Shown here one piece after another: positions 18,715 to 27,007 of a stretch of 64,000 nucleotides of DNA (its first letter is position 1; each line of letters starts with the position of its first letter). A model generated the notes under the pieces. The model was not told the origin of the DNA, ran no database searches, and saw only the letters and a list, made by a program, of their open reading frames with translations. Source of the DNA: Cupriavidus necator (lineage in GTDB: Bacteria > Pseudomonadota > Gammaproteobacteria > Burkholderiales > Burkholderiaceae); the NCBI GenBank assembly GCA_022041995.1, contig CP074390.1, forward strand, positions 806,001-870,000, given 5' to 3'. Made by a program: the position numbers and the translations under genes.

Positions 18715-18738
18715 ATATGCGAATGATTGTTATTTACA
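18715..18738 (+). promoter_or_regulatory. Possible Fur box upstream of the TonB receptor
   Basis: ATGCGAATGATTGTTATTTA at 18717-18736 lies 15 bp before the receptor ATG in an AT-rich interval. It resembles the (T/G)ATAATNATTATC-type repeats bound by Fur, with several mismatches. Its position over the likely promoter, and the catecholate-receptor type of the gene, fit iron repression. The call rests on visual similarity only. Confidence 0.4.
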
Positions 18739-18751
18739 AAAGACACGGAAA

Positions 18752-20809
18752 ATGATGACGTTCAGGAAGGTCGCCGGGGTTGGGTCGGCAGCAAGGGCGG
18801 CGGCAGGATTGGCAGCACCGGCGGGTGTACGACAGAGGCAATGGATGCGGATGCTGGCGGCGGTATGCGCCACCTCCGGCATGACGGGAGCCTGGGCGCA
18901 GGAGCCGAAGGCGGAAGCGACCCTCGCCACCGTGGTGGTGACGGCGGCCGGCAGTGAGCAGGACATCCGCGACGCCCCCGCGTCGATCAGCGTGGTCACG
19001 CGCGAAGACCTGGAGAACAAGGCCTATCGCGACATCAACGATGCGCTGGTGGAAGTGCCCGGCGTGATCGTCAGCGGCGGCGGCGACCGGACCGACATCA
19101 GCCTGCGCGGCATGGGCGCCAAGTACACGCAGATCCTGATCGACGGCAAGCGCCAGAGCTCGCGCGAGACCCGCACCAACTCCGACTCGTCCGGCGTGGA
19201 AAGCAGCTGGACGCCGCCGCTGTCCGCGATCGAGCGCATCGAGGTGGTGCGCGGCCCGATGTCGTCGCTGTATGGCTCCGACGCCATGGGCGGCGTGGTC
19301 AACATCATCACGCGCAAGGTGCCCAAGACATGGACAGGCGAGCTGCGCGGCGACGCCACGCTGCAGGAGAACAATGACTCAGGCAATCTCTACCAGGGCA
19401 ACTTCTACCTGGCCGGGCCGCTCAAGAGCGACCTGCTGGGCCTGCAACTGTACGGCCAGAGCACGCACCGCATCGAAGACGATATCGACTACGGCTTCCG
19501 CGGGCGCCGCGCCGAGAGCCTGACCGCCAAGCTGGCGCTCACGCCCACGCGCAACCACGACATCGTGTTCGAGGCCACGGGGATGCGCCAGCTGCGCAGC
19601 GAGACCGTGGGCAAGACCGTGCCGCCGCTGCCGCCCGGCACCGCCTGCCCGCGCACCGGCTGCCCCACCTCCTCCGAGACCGACTACCGCAGCGAGAAGT
19701 ACGCGCTGTCGCATACCGGCCGCTGGGGCTTCGGCGTCTCCGACAGCTATATCCAGCAAGAGGCGTTCGACAACCGCAGCCGCCAGATGAAGATCAAGAA
19801 CCTGGACCTGCGCACCAGCTGGGCGATGCCGCTGGGCAACCATATGCTGTCGGTCGGCGGCGAATACCTGAACCAGCGCCTGAACGACCAGACCGGCAAC
19901 CAGATCGCTGGCGGCCCAAACCAGGTCGAGCGCTACCAGTGGGCGCTGTTTGCCGAGGACGAGTGGCGCCTGGCGCAGAGCTTTGCCCTGACCGGCGGCG
20001 TGCGCATGGACCACGACCAGAACTTCGGCCAGCACTACAGCCCGCGCTTGTACGGCGTGTGGCATGCGGCCGAGCGCTGGACGGTCAAGGGCGGCGTGTC
20101 AACCGGCTTCCGCGCACCGGACCTGCGCCAGACCGTGGCCGGCTGGGGCCAGACCAGCCGCGGCGGCAATATGTACGGCAACCCGGACCTGAAGCCTGAG
20201 ACCATGGTATCGCAGGAACTGGGCCTGCTCTATGACAAGGGCAACGGCCTGCAGGCGGGCGTGACGCTCTTCAACAACGACTTCAAGGACAAGATCACGC
20301 GCGTCGCCTGCCCGACCACGCAGTGCACCGACGGCCCCAACCGGTTCGGCGCCAACCCGACCACCTACATGAACGTGGACCGCGCCTACTCGCGCGGGGT
20401 GGAAGCCAGCCTGCGCTGGCCGATCGCGCAAGCGTGGTCGCTGACCGGCAGCTATACCTATACCAGGTCGGAGCAGAAGAGCGGCCAGTACCAGGGCCAG
20501 CCGCTGAACCAGTTGCCGATGCACCTGCTGGTGGCCACGCTGAACTGGCGGCCGGGCGAGAAGGTCAACGCCTGGGCGCGCGTCAACTACCGCGGCAAGG
20601 AAAGCCAGCCGATCACGGGGCCGTCGTCCAGCACCGTGGTGGCGCCGTCGTACACCTTTGTCGACCTGGGCGCGACCTATTCGGTCACCAGGAATGTGTC
20701 GGTGTTTGCCGGCATCTACAACCTCTTCGACAAACAGGTGAACTACACCGACTACGGCTATGTCGAGGACGGCCGCCGCTACTGGATGAGTGTGGCGGTG
20801 AAGTTTTGA
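18752..20809 (+). CDS. TonB-dependent outer-membrane receptor (FepA/CirA-like, catecholate type)
   Basis: 685 residues. A TonB box (ATVVVTA, about residues 55-61) precedes a plug domain with DAPASISVVTREDLE, DISLRGMG, ILIDGKR and RIEVVRGPMSSLYGSDAMGGVVNIITRK, then a beta-barrel ending in aromatic F. Cys pairs in extracellular-loop-like segments (TACPRTGCP, ACPTTQC) are like those of catecholate siderophore receptors. The signal peptide follows an internal ATG (18845) better than the first ATG (18752), so the start is uncertain. It imports a ferric chelate with TonB-ExbBD encoded elsewhere. It is divergent from a two-component system and has a possible Fur site. Confidence 0.93.
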   Translation: MMTFRKVAGVGSAARAAAGLAAPAGVRQRQWMRMLAAVCATSGMTGAWAQEPKAEATLATVVVTAAGSEQDIRDAPASISVVTREDLENKAYRDINDALVEVPGVIVSGGGDRTDISLRGMGAKYTQILIDGKRQSSRETRTNSDSSGVESSWTPPLSAIERIEVVRGPMSSLYGSDAMGGVVNIITRKVPKTWTGELRGDATLQENNDSGNLYQGNFYLAGPLKSDLLGLQLYGQSTHRIEDDIDYGFRGRRAESLTAKLALTPTRNHDIVFEATGMRQLRSETVGKTVPPLPPGTACPRTGCPTSSETDYRSEKYALSHTGRWGFGVSDSYIQQEAFDNRSRQMKIKNLDLRTSWAMPLGNHMLSVGGEYLNQRLNDQTGNQIAGGPNQVERYQWALFAEDEWRLAQSFALTGGVRMDHDQNFGQHYSPRLYGVWHAAERWTVKGGVSTGFRAPDLRQTVAGWGQTSRGGNMYGNPDLKPETMVSQELGLLYDKGNGLQAGVTLFNNDFKDKITRVACPTTQCTDGPNRFGANPTTYMNVDRAYSRGVEASLRWPIAQAWSLTGSYTYTRSEQKSGQYQGQPLNQLPMHLLVATLNWRPGEKVNAWARVNYRGKESQPITGPSSSTVVAPSYTFVDLGATYSVTRNVSVFAGIYNLFDKQVNYTDYGYVEDGRRYWMSVAVKF

Positions 20810-20861
20810 ATTGTGGCTGTTCTTGCTGTGGCCATGCGATTGGTCTGTGGCTCTTGACTAG

Positions 20862-20888
20862 CGTGGGCTGTTTCGCCGGCTACGCTCG
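20862..20888 (-). repeat. Second copy of an interspersed sequence also seen near 3.09 kb
   Basis: The minus strand here shares GCCGGCGAAACAGCCCACG with the plus strand downstream of the 3047-3077 hairpin. This copy lacks the perfect 13-bp stem but has a remnant CTCGTCAAGAGCGAC next to it. It lies in the 150-bp gap between the TonB receptor and trehalase genes. It is probably a decayed mobile or repetitive element; no coding function is seen. Confidence 0.5.
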
Positions 20889-20963
20889 TCAAGAGCGACA
20901 CACCGACCGCATTGAGCAGCAATGCCAAATCCCCCAACGCGATGCGAGCTCAGTGTGCTCACC

Positions 20964-22751
20964 TCAGGTCGCCACATCATCCGCCCGGCACGTTGCCGGC
21001 ACCTCTCCATAGAGGACCATCAACGCACCGGCAACCGCATTGGTCCAGCCAAAGCCATCCTGCAACGGATACTCGCCCCCGCCCCCGCCCAAGGCCCGCC
21101 CTTCGATATTCCGGATGCGGTATTTCTCCACCAGCTTGCATTCATGAATGTAGAGGCTGGCCACGGTCGCCAGCCAGCGCTGCGCGATCTCGCGCGCCAG
21201 GTCGTCGTGGCCATAGCGCGCCAGCCCGCGCACGGCCAGCCATTGCAGCGGCGCCCAGCCATTGGGCCGGTCCCATTGCTGGCCCGAAGCGCATTCCGTG
21301 GTGGCCAGGCCGCCGTCAACTAGCAGCCGGTCCTTCACCGCCTGCGCCACGGCTTGCGCCTGCGGCGGCCGCGCAAGGCCGAGATAGAGCGGCATCACCG
21401 TTGCCGCGGTAAGGCACAGGCGCGGCGCGCCGCGGCACCAGTCGTAGTCGACAAAGACGCCCGCGGGATCGTCCCACATGTATTGCAGGATAGCTGCCTC
21501 GCGCCGCTGCGCCGCCGCGCGGTAAGCCTCTGCCGCGGCATCGCCCGCCTGCTCGCACAGCGCGGCGAGGCGCGTTTCCAGGTGCCAGAGCAGTGCGTTG
21601 AGATCGACCGGCAACATCGCCGTGGTCCGGATGGTGGCAAGGTCCGCGGGCTGGCCGGTGGGCGTGGATGGCGAATCAAGCCAGCGTGAACTGAAGTCCC
21701 AGCCCGATTCCGCCGCGGCGCGCAGGTCGCGGAACACCAGATGATGCGGCCGGCCGCTGCGCATCGCGGTCTCCATGTCCTCCATGAAGGCTTCTTCGCG
21801 CGGCCACGGTCGGTCGTCCCAGTAGCGGTTCAGCACCGCGCCGTCGGGCAGGCAGACCACCCGCCGGTGCGCGTGGCCAGGCCGCACGCAGTCGGCGCCG
21901 TCCATCCAGAAGGCGTATTCAAGGCGCAGCTGCGGCAGGAAGTCGATGGCGCTGGCCAACTGCTCGCGCTCGAGCAGGTCCACCATCAGCGCAAATGCCG
22001 GCGGCTGCGAGCGGCTCAGGTAGTAGTTGCGCGTGCCGTTCGGCACCAGGCCATACGTGTCGATCAAATAGGCGAAGTTCCGCGCCATCGCCACCATCAG
22101 GTCGCCGCACCCGCTGCCGGCCAGGCCCTCCATGGTGAAGTAGGAATCCCAGTAATACAGCTCGCCGAAGCGCCCGCCCGGCACCACGTAGCGGTACGGC
22201 AGCGGCAACAGCGACGACAGCGGCGGATGAGCCACGGGCTCGCGCGTCAGCACCGGCCACAGGCCGTCGATATGTTCGCGCAGGGTGCTGGCGGGGTCTG
22301 ACACGTAGTGGCTCTCCGGCACGGTGGCGCGGGTGAAATGCGCCTGCACGAAATCGGCCAGCGAGAAGCCGGGCGTGTCGCGCGTTTCGCGGTAGCGCGC
22401 CACGATCAGGTCCGGATCGCAGTTGGGAATGCAGTCAGGGAAGGTCTTGCTGTCGGCAAACAGGCCGCTGTGCTGGACATCGACGAACAGCTCGCAGTAG
22501 CGCGCCGCGGGCGACAGCATGTCGGCGCAGGCACAGCCGGGCAACGTGTGCGGCGGCGGGCAGTCCCGGTGCGTGACCAGCGCTGGCCGCGCCGCCGCAT
22601 GGACCTTGTCGGGCGCCGCCGATGGCCCCGGCACCGCGCCGGCGCCGTCAGGGGTGGCCGGGGCCGTGCGCGGCACCGTGCTGCCGCCGGCAGGGGGGCC
22701 TGGCGGCGGTGGGATGGTGGGTGCGGGCCCGGCTTTGCCTGTCGGCTGCAT
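20964..22751 (-). CDS. Trehalase (glycoside hydrolase family 37)
   Basis: 595 residues hydrolysing trehalose to two glucose units. Both trehalase signatures are present: PGGRFGELYYWDSYF (about 191-205) and QQWDRPNGWAP. The likely acid and base residues are also there, Asp in ESGWDFSSRW and Glu in LVEKY. ATG 22751 has a strong AAGGAGG. The first 70 residues are rich in Pro, Ala and Gly with no hydrophobic core, so there is no classical signal peptide and the enzyme looks cytoplasmic, unlike TreA. It is followed on the same strand by nothing obviously sugar-related; an MdtD-like exporter lies upstream. Confidence 0.93.
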   Translation of the reverse strand: MQPTGKAGPAPTIPPPPGPPAGGSTVPRTAPATPDGAGAVPGPSAAPDKVHAAARPALVTHRDCPPPHTLPGCACADMLSPAARYCELFVDVQHSGLFADSKTFPDCIPNCDPDLIVARYRETRDTPGFSLADFVQAHFTRATVPESHYVSDPASTLREHIDGLWPVLTREPVAHPPLSSLLPLPYRYVVPGGRFGELYYWDSYFTMEGLAGSGCGDLMVAMARNFAYLIDTYGLVPNGTRNYYLSRSQPPAFALMVDLLEREQLASAIDFLPQLRLEYAFWMDGADCVRPGHAHRRVVCLPDGAVLNRYWDDRPWPREEAFMEDMETAMRSGRPHHLVFRDLRAAAESGWDFSSRWLDSPSTPTGQPADLATIRTTAMLPVDLNALLWHLETRLAALCEQAGDAAAEAYRAAAQRREAAILQYMWDDPAGVFVDYDWCRGAPRLCLTAATVMPLYLGLARPPQAQAVAQAVKDRLLVDGGLATTECASGQQWDRPNGWAPLQWLAVRGLARYGHDDLAREIAQRWLATVASLYIHECKLVEKYRIRNIEGRALGGGGGEYPLQDGFGWTNAVAGALMVLYGEVPATCRADDVAT

Positions 22752-22857
22752 GGACGCCTCCTTGCACCGGGCGCTGCCGGCTCATGTGGATAGGAGCCGG
22801 GAAGTGCCGGGTAAGTTCGCGGCCGCCCCCAAAGCGGCCCATGTGTCACACAGGCGC

Positions 22858-24288
22858 TCACACCTCCTTCTCGCCATGCTGCACCGATATCGCCGGCGCG
22901 GGCTCGCGCACGCCCAGTTGCATGAAAATCCAGGCCGACGCACACGTGATCAGCCCCATGCAGACAAAGGTGGCATGAAACGCCGGCAGCACCGCCGCGG
23001 TATCGCCGCCAAAGCGGTACTGGAAGGTCGCCAGCAAGGCGCCCGCCGAGGTCACCGCCAGGCTCATCGACAGCATCTGCACCATCGACAACATGCTGTT
23101 GCCGCTGCTGGCGCCGGCCCCGCTCAGGTCCTTCAGCGTGACCGTGTTCATGGCCGTGAACTGGATCGAATTGACCATGCCGAACACGGCCAGCAGCGGG
23201 ACCAGCAGCCACAGCGGCAACTGCGGCGTGATCAGCGCAAAGGCTGCCATCACCAGCCCCACCACGAAGGTATTGGCCACCAGCACGCGGCGGTAGCCGT
23301 AGCGCTGGATCAGGCGCGTGGCCAGGCGCTTGGAGGCCATGCCGGCCGCGGTGACGGGCAGCATCATCAGGCCCGCATTGAACGGCGAATAGCCCAGGCT
23401 GATCTGCAGCGTCAGCGGGATCAGGAACGGCATCGAGCCGTTGCCGATCCGTGCGAACAGGTTGCCCAGCAGCCCTACGCTGAAGCTGTGGATGCGGAAC
23501 AGCCGCAGCGGGAACAGCGGCTGCCTGCGCCGGTTGGCGTGCAGCCCGTAGGCGGTCAGCGCGGCCATGCTGGCGATCAGCAGCATCAGCACGGTGGCGT
23601 GCTGGAAGCCCAGCCCGGCCAGCCCGTCGAGCGAGAACGACAGCGCCAGCATGGCGATGGCCAGCAGCAGGTAGCCGGCGATGTCAAAGGACCCGATGCC
23701 GGTCAGCCGCGCGTTGGGCATATAGCGCACCGTCGCCAGTGCGCCCAGCAGGCCGACCGGCACGTTGATCAGGAAGATCCAGTGCCACGACAGCGCCTGC
23801 GTCAGCCAGCCGCCCAGCGTCGGCCCGATCAGCGGGCCGATCATGCCGGGGATGGCAACGAAGCTCAGCGCCTGCAGATACTGCTCGCGCGGGAAGGTGC
23901 GTAGCACCGCGAGCCGCCCCACCGGCAGCAGCATGGCCCCGCCCACGCCCTGCACCACGCGCGCGCCGACCAGGAAGTTCAGCGTCGGCGCATAGGCGCA
24001 CAGCAGCGAGCCCACCACAAACAGCCCGATGGCGGTCTGGAAGATAGTGCGGGTGCCGAAGCGGTCAGCCAGCCAGCCCGAGGCCGGGATGATCACCGCC
24101 ATGGTCAGCGAGTAGGCAATCACCACCGACTGCATCCGCAGCGGACTCTCGCCCAGGCTGTGCGCCATCGACGGCAGCGCGGTGTTGACGATGGTCGAGT
24201 CCAGCGTCTGCATGAAGAAGCCGACCGCCACCACCCACAGCATGATATTGGAATCTCGGTTATCAGTACGAAAACGGCTGGAAAACAT
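22858..24288 (-). CDS. MdtD-like DHA2-family MFS transporter
   Basis: 476 residues with about 13-14 predicted membrane segments. TM1 carries QTLDSTIVNTALPSMA and the TM2-3 loop has GWLADRFGTR; motif C-like GPLIGPTLGGWL and WHWIFLINVPVG are typical of DHA2 exporters. Closest by look to E. coli MdtD, a proposed proton-driven exporter of organic acids such as citrate; substrate not deducible here. It lies 106 bp upstream of the trehalase gene on the same strand, and co-transcription is possible but unproven. Confidence 0.88.
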   Translation of the reverse strand: MFSSRFRTDNRDSNIMLWVVAVGFFMQTLDSTIVNTALPSMAHSLGESPLRMQSVVIAYSLTMAVIIPASGWLADRFGTRTIFQTAIGLFVVGSLLCAYAPTLNFLVGARVVQGVGGAMLLPVGRLAVLRTFPREQYLQALSFVAIPGMIGPLIGPTLGGWLTQALSWHWIFLINVPVGLLGALATVRYMPNARLTGIGSFDIAGYLLLAIAMLALSFSLDGLAGLGFQHATVLMLLIASMAALTAYGLHANRRRQPLFPLRLFRIHSFSVGLLGNLFARIGNGSMPFLIPLTLQISLGYSPFNAGLMMLPVTAAGMASKRLATRLIQRYGYRRVLVANTFVVGLVMAAFALITPQLPLWLLVPLLAVFGMVNSIQFTAMNTVTLKDLSGAGASSGNSMLSMVQMLSMSLAVTSAGALLATFQYRFGGDTAAVLPAFHATFVCMGLITCASAWIFMQLGVREPAPAISVQHGEKEV

Positions 24289-24747
24289 GGGGTTTCAGTG
24301 TGCGCAGGTGGAAAAGAATGTGCCCCAAACCGACGCTTTGGGGCACTGCGGAGCTAGTATATCCGTCCCAAAAACACACATATAGGGGTGCATCAAAATA
24401 GCTAATCTCGAGCAACGGGGGCACACGGTTCGTGCCCTGGTTCGCATGAAGGGACAGCGCATCAGCGCTGCTTTCGACAGCGAGTAGGCCGCGCGCGATG
24501 GGGCGCGGGAACCCGGCCGGCCTATCAATCGGCAAGTAATCAGACGTTCTATTGCTCCGCTGTAGAGGTGACCACGGCGTGCGGGACTGTGCTGCCGCTT
24601 TGACGAAGGCACGCCTCCAATCACCGGCGTCGTTGCCGCGACGCTCGACAGCGTGACGATGCAGCAGGTGAGGAAGGCTTTGGCGGCACGCTTGACGACG
24701 TTGCCGTTGTGCTGCTGCTTACAGCGTTGGCTGCGTACTAGCGCGCA
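24289..24747. other. Gene-free stretch upstream of the MdtD-like gene
   Basis: About 460 bp with no supportable gene. On the plus strand near 24400-24480 a short frame reads NLEQRGHTVRALVR, which resembles the start of an NmrA/SDR Rossmann protein, but there is no further homology around it. The promoter of the MdtD-like gene must lie at the left edge; the patch around 24350-24410 is relatively AT-rich. Confidence 0.35.
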
Positions 24748-24872
24748 AACCCGGCGCGGCACCGCGCCTGGACGCTTGATCTTTATCCAGTCGCGCCGCC
24801 GCTCGCCGGGCAGGTAGACTGACCCCGCGCGCTTTGCGACTACCCACAGTCAGCGCGAGCATCAGCGCGTGA
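24748..24872 (-). pseudogene. ATP-dependent DNA ligase fragment (copy 2, more decayed)
   Basis: On the minus strand one frame reads VVAKRAGSVYLPGE then RRRDWIKIKRPGAVPRRV, the motif IV-V region of ATP-dependent DNA ligases of the LigD type (G-V-V-x-K-R and W-x-K-x-K). Preceding residues HALMLALTV fit the upstream helix but are one base out of frame. Only about 40 codons remain. It parallels the fragment at 25141-25415 in the same orientation, about 390 bp away. Confidence 0.7.
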
Positions 24873-24949
24873 CTTCGACACTTTTTCGCTTGAAACCTGG
24901 CGGAAAAAGAATATGCCAATGCATCATTCAGTGTCGCCCACTAATGAGG

Positions 24950-24974
24950 AAAAAGAGCCCCCGGGGACCGGGGG
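24950..24974 (-). terminator. Factor-independent terminator (minus strand)
   Basis: A perfect 7-bp GC stem, CCCCCGG/CCGGGGG with loop GGA on the plus strand (24958-24974), is flanked on the left by AAAAAGAG. Read on the minus strand this is a stem followed by CTCTTTTT. It lies between the two DNA-ligase remnants and would stop transcription coming from the right. Confidence 0.6.
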
Positions 24975-25140
24975 GTTCCCCGAGGGCCATAAATGCGAGG
25001 CGAAACAGCAGCCCCGCGCATTCCATGCTGAACGATGGTGGTTGAATCGGCATCCGCCAGAGTATTTAAACCACTGCGCCATTAAGTGTGTTTCAACGGC
25101 GAATAGGGCAATTACTTGCCTATAGAGACGTGATTACCGG

Positions 25141-25415
25141 GTGAATCTCTGCGGCGGCACCGCGCCGGGACGCTTGATCTTCATCCAGTCGCGCGAGCGC
25201 TCCCCACCCTGATACAGCGAGCCGGCGCGCTTCCCCACCACGCCCGCCACCCCAGTGAGAGCGCATGGCCATACTGCCGCGCGCCATCCTCGACGCTATC
25301 CGCGTAAAGAAGCCCTGCACGCGGCTCGCCCAGAAGTCGACGGAGTGGACGCTCCAGCGACTGCCGGCGCGAATCCTTTCCCTTGCCGGCAAGCATGTCA
25401 AACGCACAGTGCTGA
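25141..25415 (-). pseudogene. ATP-dependent DNA ligase fragment (copy 1)
   Basis: On the minus strand the frame beginning HCAFDMLAGKGKDSR, through LERPLRRLLGEP and LLYADSVEDGARQYGHALSL, is the adenylation-domain segment leading to motif IV of ATP-dependent DNA ligases. A frameshift follows, and the other frame continues GVVGKRAGSLYQGG then RSRDWMKIKRPGAVPPQRF (motifs IV-V). The N-terminal part with the KxDG nucleotidylated Lys and the OB domain are absent. This is a clear gene relic, not a functional ligase. Confidence 0.8.
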
Positions 25416-25859
25416 AACCGTAGGACGATTTGTTATTTTTCTATTAATAAGAATTGAGAACCGCACTTGGTCATGCCTATCGGGCAGCCAGCCTCGGTGG
25501 GCCGCTATCAGCGCATGTTGCTGCCTAATGCGACGACAACTTTGTGGATCTGCAGCGCGGCAAAAAGATAAGTATAGATCGACTGAGGCAGCCATTGCGC
25601 ACCAAAATACAGCGCGCAACTGCCTCCGACCAAAAAGAAATTTCCAGTTCGACGCCTTGCTTTAACTATACTTTCGAGAAAGTTTATACAATACCAGATT
25701 GTAAATTTTGCAGCAATTCTGAAGCGCATATTCTTAATACGAAGCAAGGAGGTAACCATCAAGGCTTTAAGTATCTGCTGACTTCTGCGGAGCGAAGAAA
25801 AAGGTAAACAACAAGCCAATTTTTCTCATCTGGGGGCTAAATGGATTCTGGAGAAAAAT
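25416..25859. other. AT-rich non-coding segment
   Basis: About 440 bp noticeably richer in A and T than the rest of the window, with no convincing coding frame. It contains a good Shine-Dalgarno-like AAGGAGGTAACC at about 25744 that is not followed by a recognisable start codon. It probably carries the promoter of the secreted-protein gene at 25860 and marks horizontally acquired or deleted DNA. Confidence 0.45.
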
Positions 25860-26366
25860 ATGAAGAATCTAGCTTTAGTCACATTGGCGGCGGTGCTGGT
25901 CGCTCCCGCAGCTTGGGCGGAAACAATTGCCGCCAACGGGCCCAGCGGAGCGCATTATGCAAGCGGCTCTGCCGAGCCGCAATGCACCGTAGATTCCAGC
26001 CTGAATGTCAGCTGTACCGGGACTACCATCGGTGGGGTCGGCCACACTAATGCGACAGCGATTCTGTCAGTGAGTTACTCAGGCACCGTGCAGTGCACAA
26101 ACCATGGCGGCCAGATCGTCGAGGTGAAGACGAAGTTCACGGACGCTACTTCGTCGGGAACCCTGAGACCTTCCAAGAATGGCCAGCTGGTAGTGCCGCC
26201 GCTCAGTACGACGGCGCCGACCGCCCAGGAGTTACTAAACGCCGCCACCTGCCCCAACGGGAACTGGACCAAGCAGCTGATCGCGGGCCCAACCCTTGCG
26301 GGTTTCGTGTATACGGTCACCTTCGCGGGCTTCACCCAGCCTTATATCAGCATCGTGGGTCCTTGA
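25860..26366 (+). CDS. Orphan secreted protein with signal peptide
   Basis: 168 residues; ATG 25860 is preceded by GGAGAAAAAT. A clear Sec signal peptide (MKNLALVTLAAVLVAPAAWA, cleaved before ETIAANG) leads a mature domain of about 148 residues with Cys in QCTVDSSLNVSCTG, VQCTNHGG and ATCPNGNW, likely disulfide-bonded. The remainder looks beta-rich (SVSYSGTVQC, VYTVTFAGFT). I do not recognise the family. It stands alone, after an AT-rich region and before an unrelated lipoprotein gene. The codon choice is less GC-extreme than that of the neighbours, consistent with transfer. Confidence 0.75.
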   Translation: MKNLALVTLAAVLVAPAAWAETIAANGPSGAHYASGSAEPQCTVDSSLNVSCTGTTIGGVGHTNATAILSVSYSGTVQCTNHGGQIVEVKTKFTDATSSGTLRPSKNGQLVVPPLSTTAPTAQELLNAATCPNGNWTKQLIAGPTLAGFVYTVTFAGFTQPYISIVGP

Positions 26367-26432
26367 TTGACTTGGCACAGGCTTCGGCACATTCGACTGA
26401 TATGCGAGGGCGTCCTAAGCCATAGCGATGGG

Positions 26433-26454
26433 CGTGCCAGCATCCACTGGCACG
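26433..26454 (+). other. Hairpin between the secreted-protein and lipoprotein genes
   Basis: CGTGCCAG at 26433-26440 and CTGGCACG at 26447-26454 form a perfect 8-bp stem around a six-base loop. There is no T-run, so it may be a Rho-dependent stop, an operator or an mRNA-stabilising structure. Confidence 0.4.
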
Positions 26455-26533
26455 TCTGCAATCGGTGGCGGCTGGTACCAGCATTTCGTGCGGTACCACG
26501 CCGACTTTCTCCTGAATCATCGGATGCTTGACC

Positions 26534-27007
26534 ATGCAACAAGACGTTCACCTTAATTGCCACGGGTGGCATGCACCGCGCCAATTTTTGCATGCTCGGT
26601 GGATGCTGCTGTTCAGTCTGCTGCTTGCCGGATGCGGCGGAGGGGATTCCGCCCCGGCATCAAGGGCAGCCCCGCAGCAAGCTTGGTCGGGACCGAGCCC
26701 ATTGGCCGCGCAAAGCACGTCGCCAGGAGGGGAAAAATCGGCACCGTCGGCCGTGACGGACGAAGCTGCCGTACCTTCGGCAGGGTCCGCCAGTATGGTG
26801 CAACTCAGCGCGCTACCGCAGCTGTCATCGCTGTCCGACCGTGAGAAGGCGGGGTTGCTCATGCTACTGCCCTCCAAGTCGTCTTCGCAACGGCTGGCAT
26901 TGATTAACATGTATCCCGGTCTGGTCAATCTGCCGGTCCAGCAAAAGGAGCTGTTGCTGGACCAACTGGAAAAAATCGTCCCGGTCACGGTAAGTCAGCG
27001 TCAATGA
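26534..27007 (+). CDS. Putative lipoprotein of unknown function
   Basis: About 157 residues from ATG 26534. A hydrophobic segment ends in the lipobox LLAG-C (LLFSLLLAGCGGG), so the mature chain is probably lipidated at Cys. The n-region is unusually long (about 25 residues); ATG 26603 is an alternative start just before the hydrophobic core. After the Cys comes a low-complexity Ser/Ala/Pro linker and a short helical domain with LSSLSDREKAGLLMLLPSKS and QQKELLLDQLEKIVPV. No family is recognised. It is 167 bp after the secreted-protein gene on the same strand. Confidence 0.6.
   Translation: MQQDVHLNCHGWHAPRQFLHARWMLLFSLLLAGCGGGDSAPASRAAPQQAWSGPSPLAAQSTSPGGEKSAPSAVTDEAAVPSAGSASMVQLSALPQLSSLSDREKAGLLMLLPSKSSSQRLALINMYPGLVNLPVQQKELLLDQLEKIVPVTVSQRQ

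Noticed and set aside
24400..24480. Possible NmrA/SDR gene fragment
   Set aside because: The similarity is limited to about 14 residues typical of many Rossmann proteins; nothing before or after supports it.
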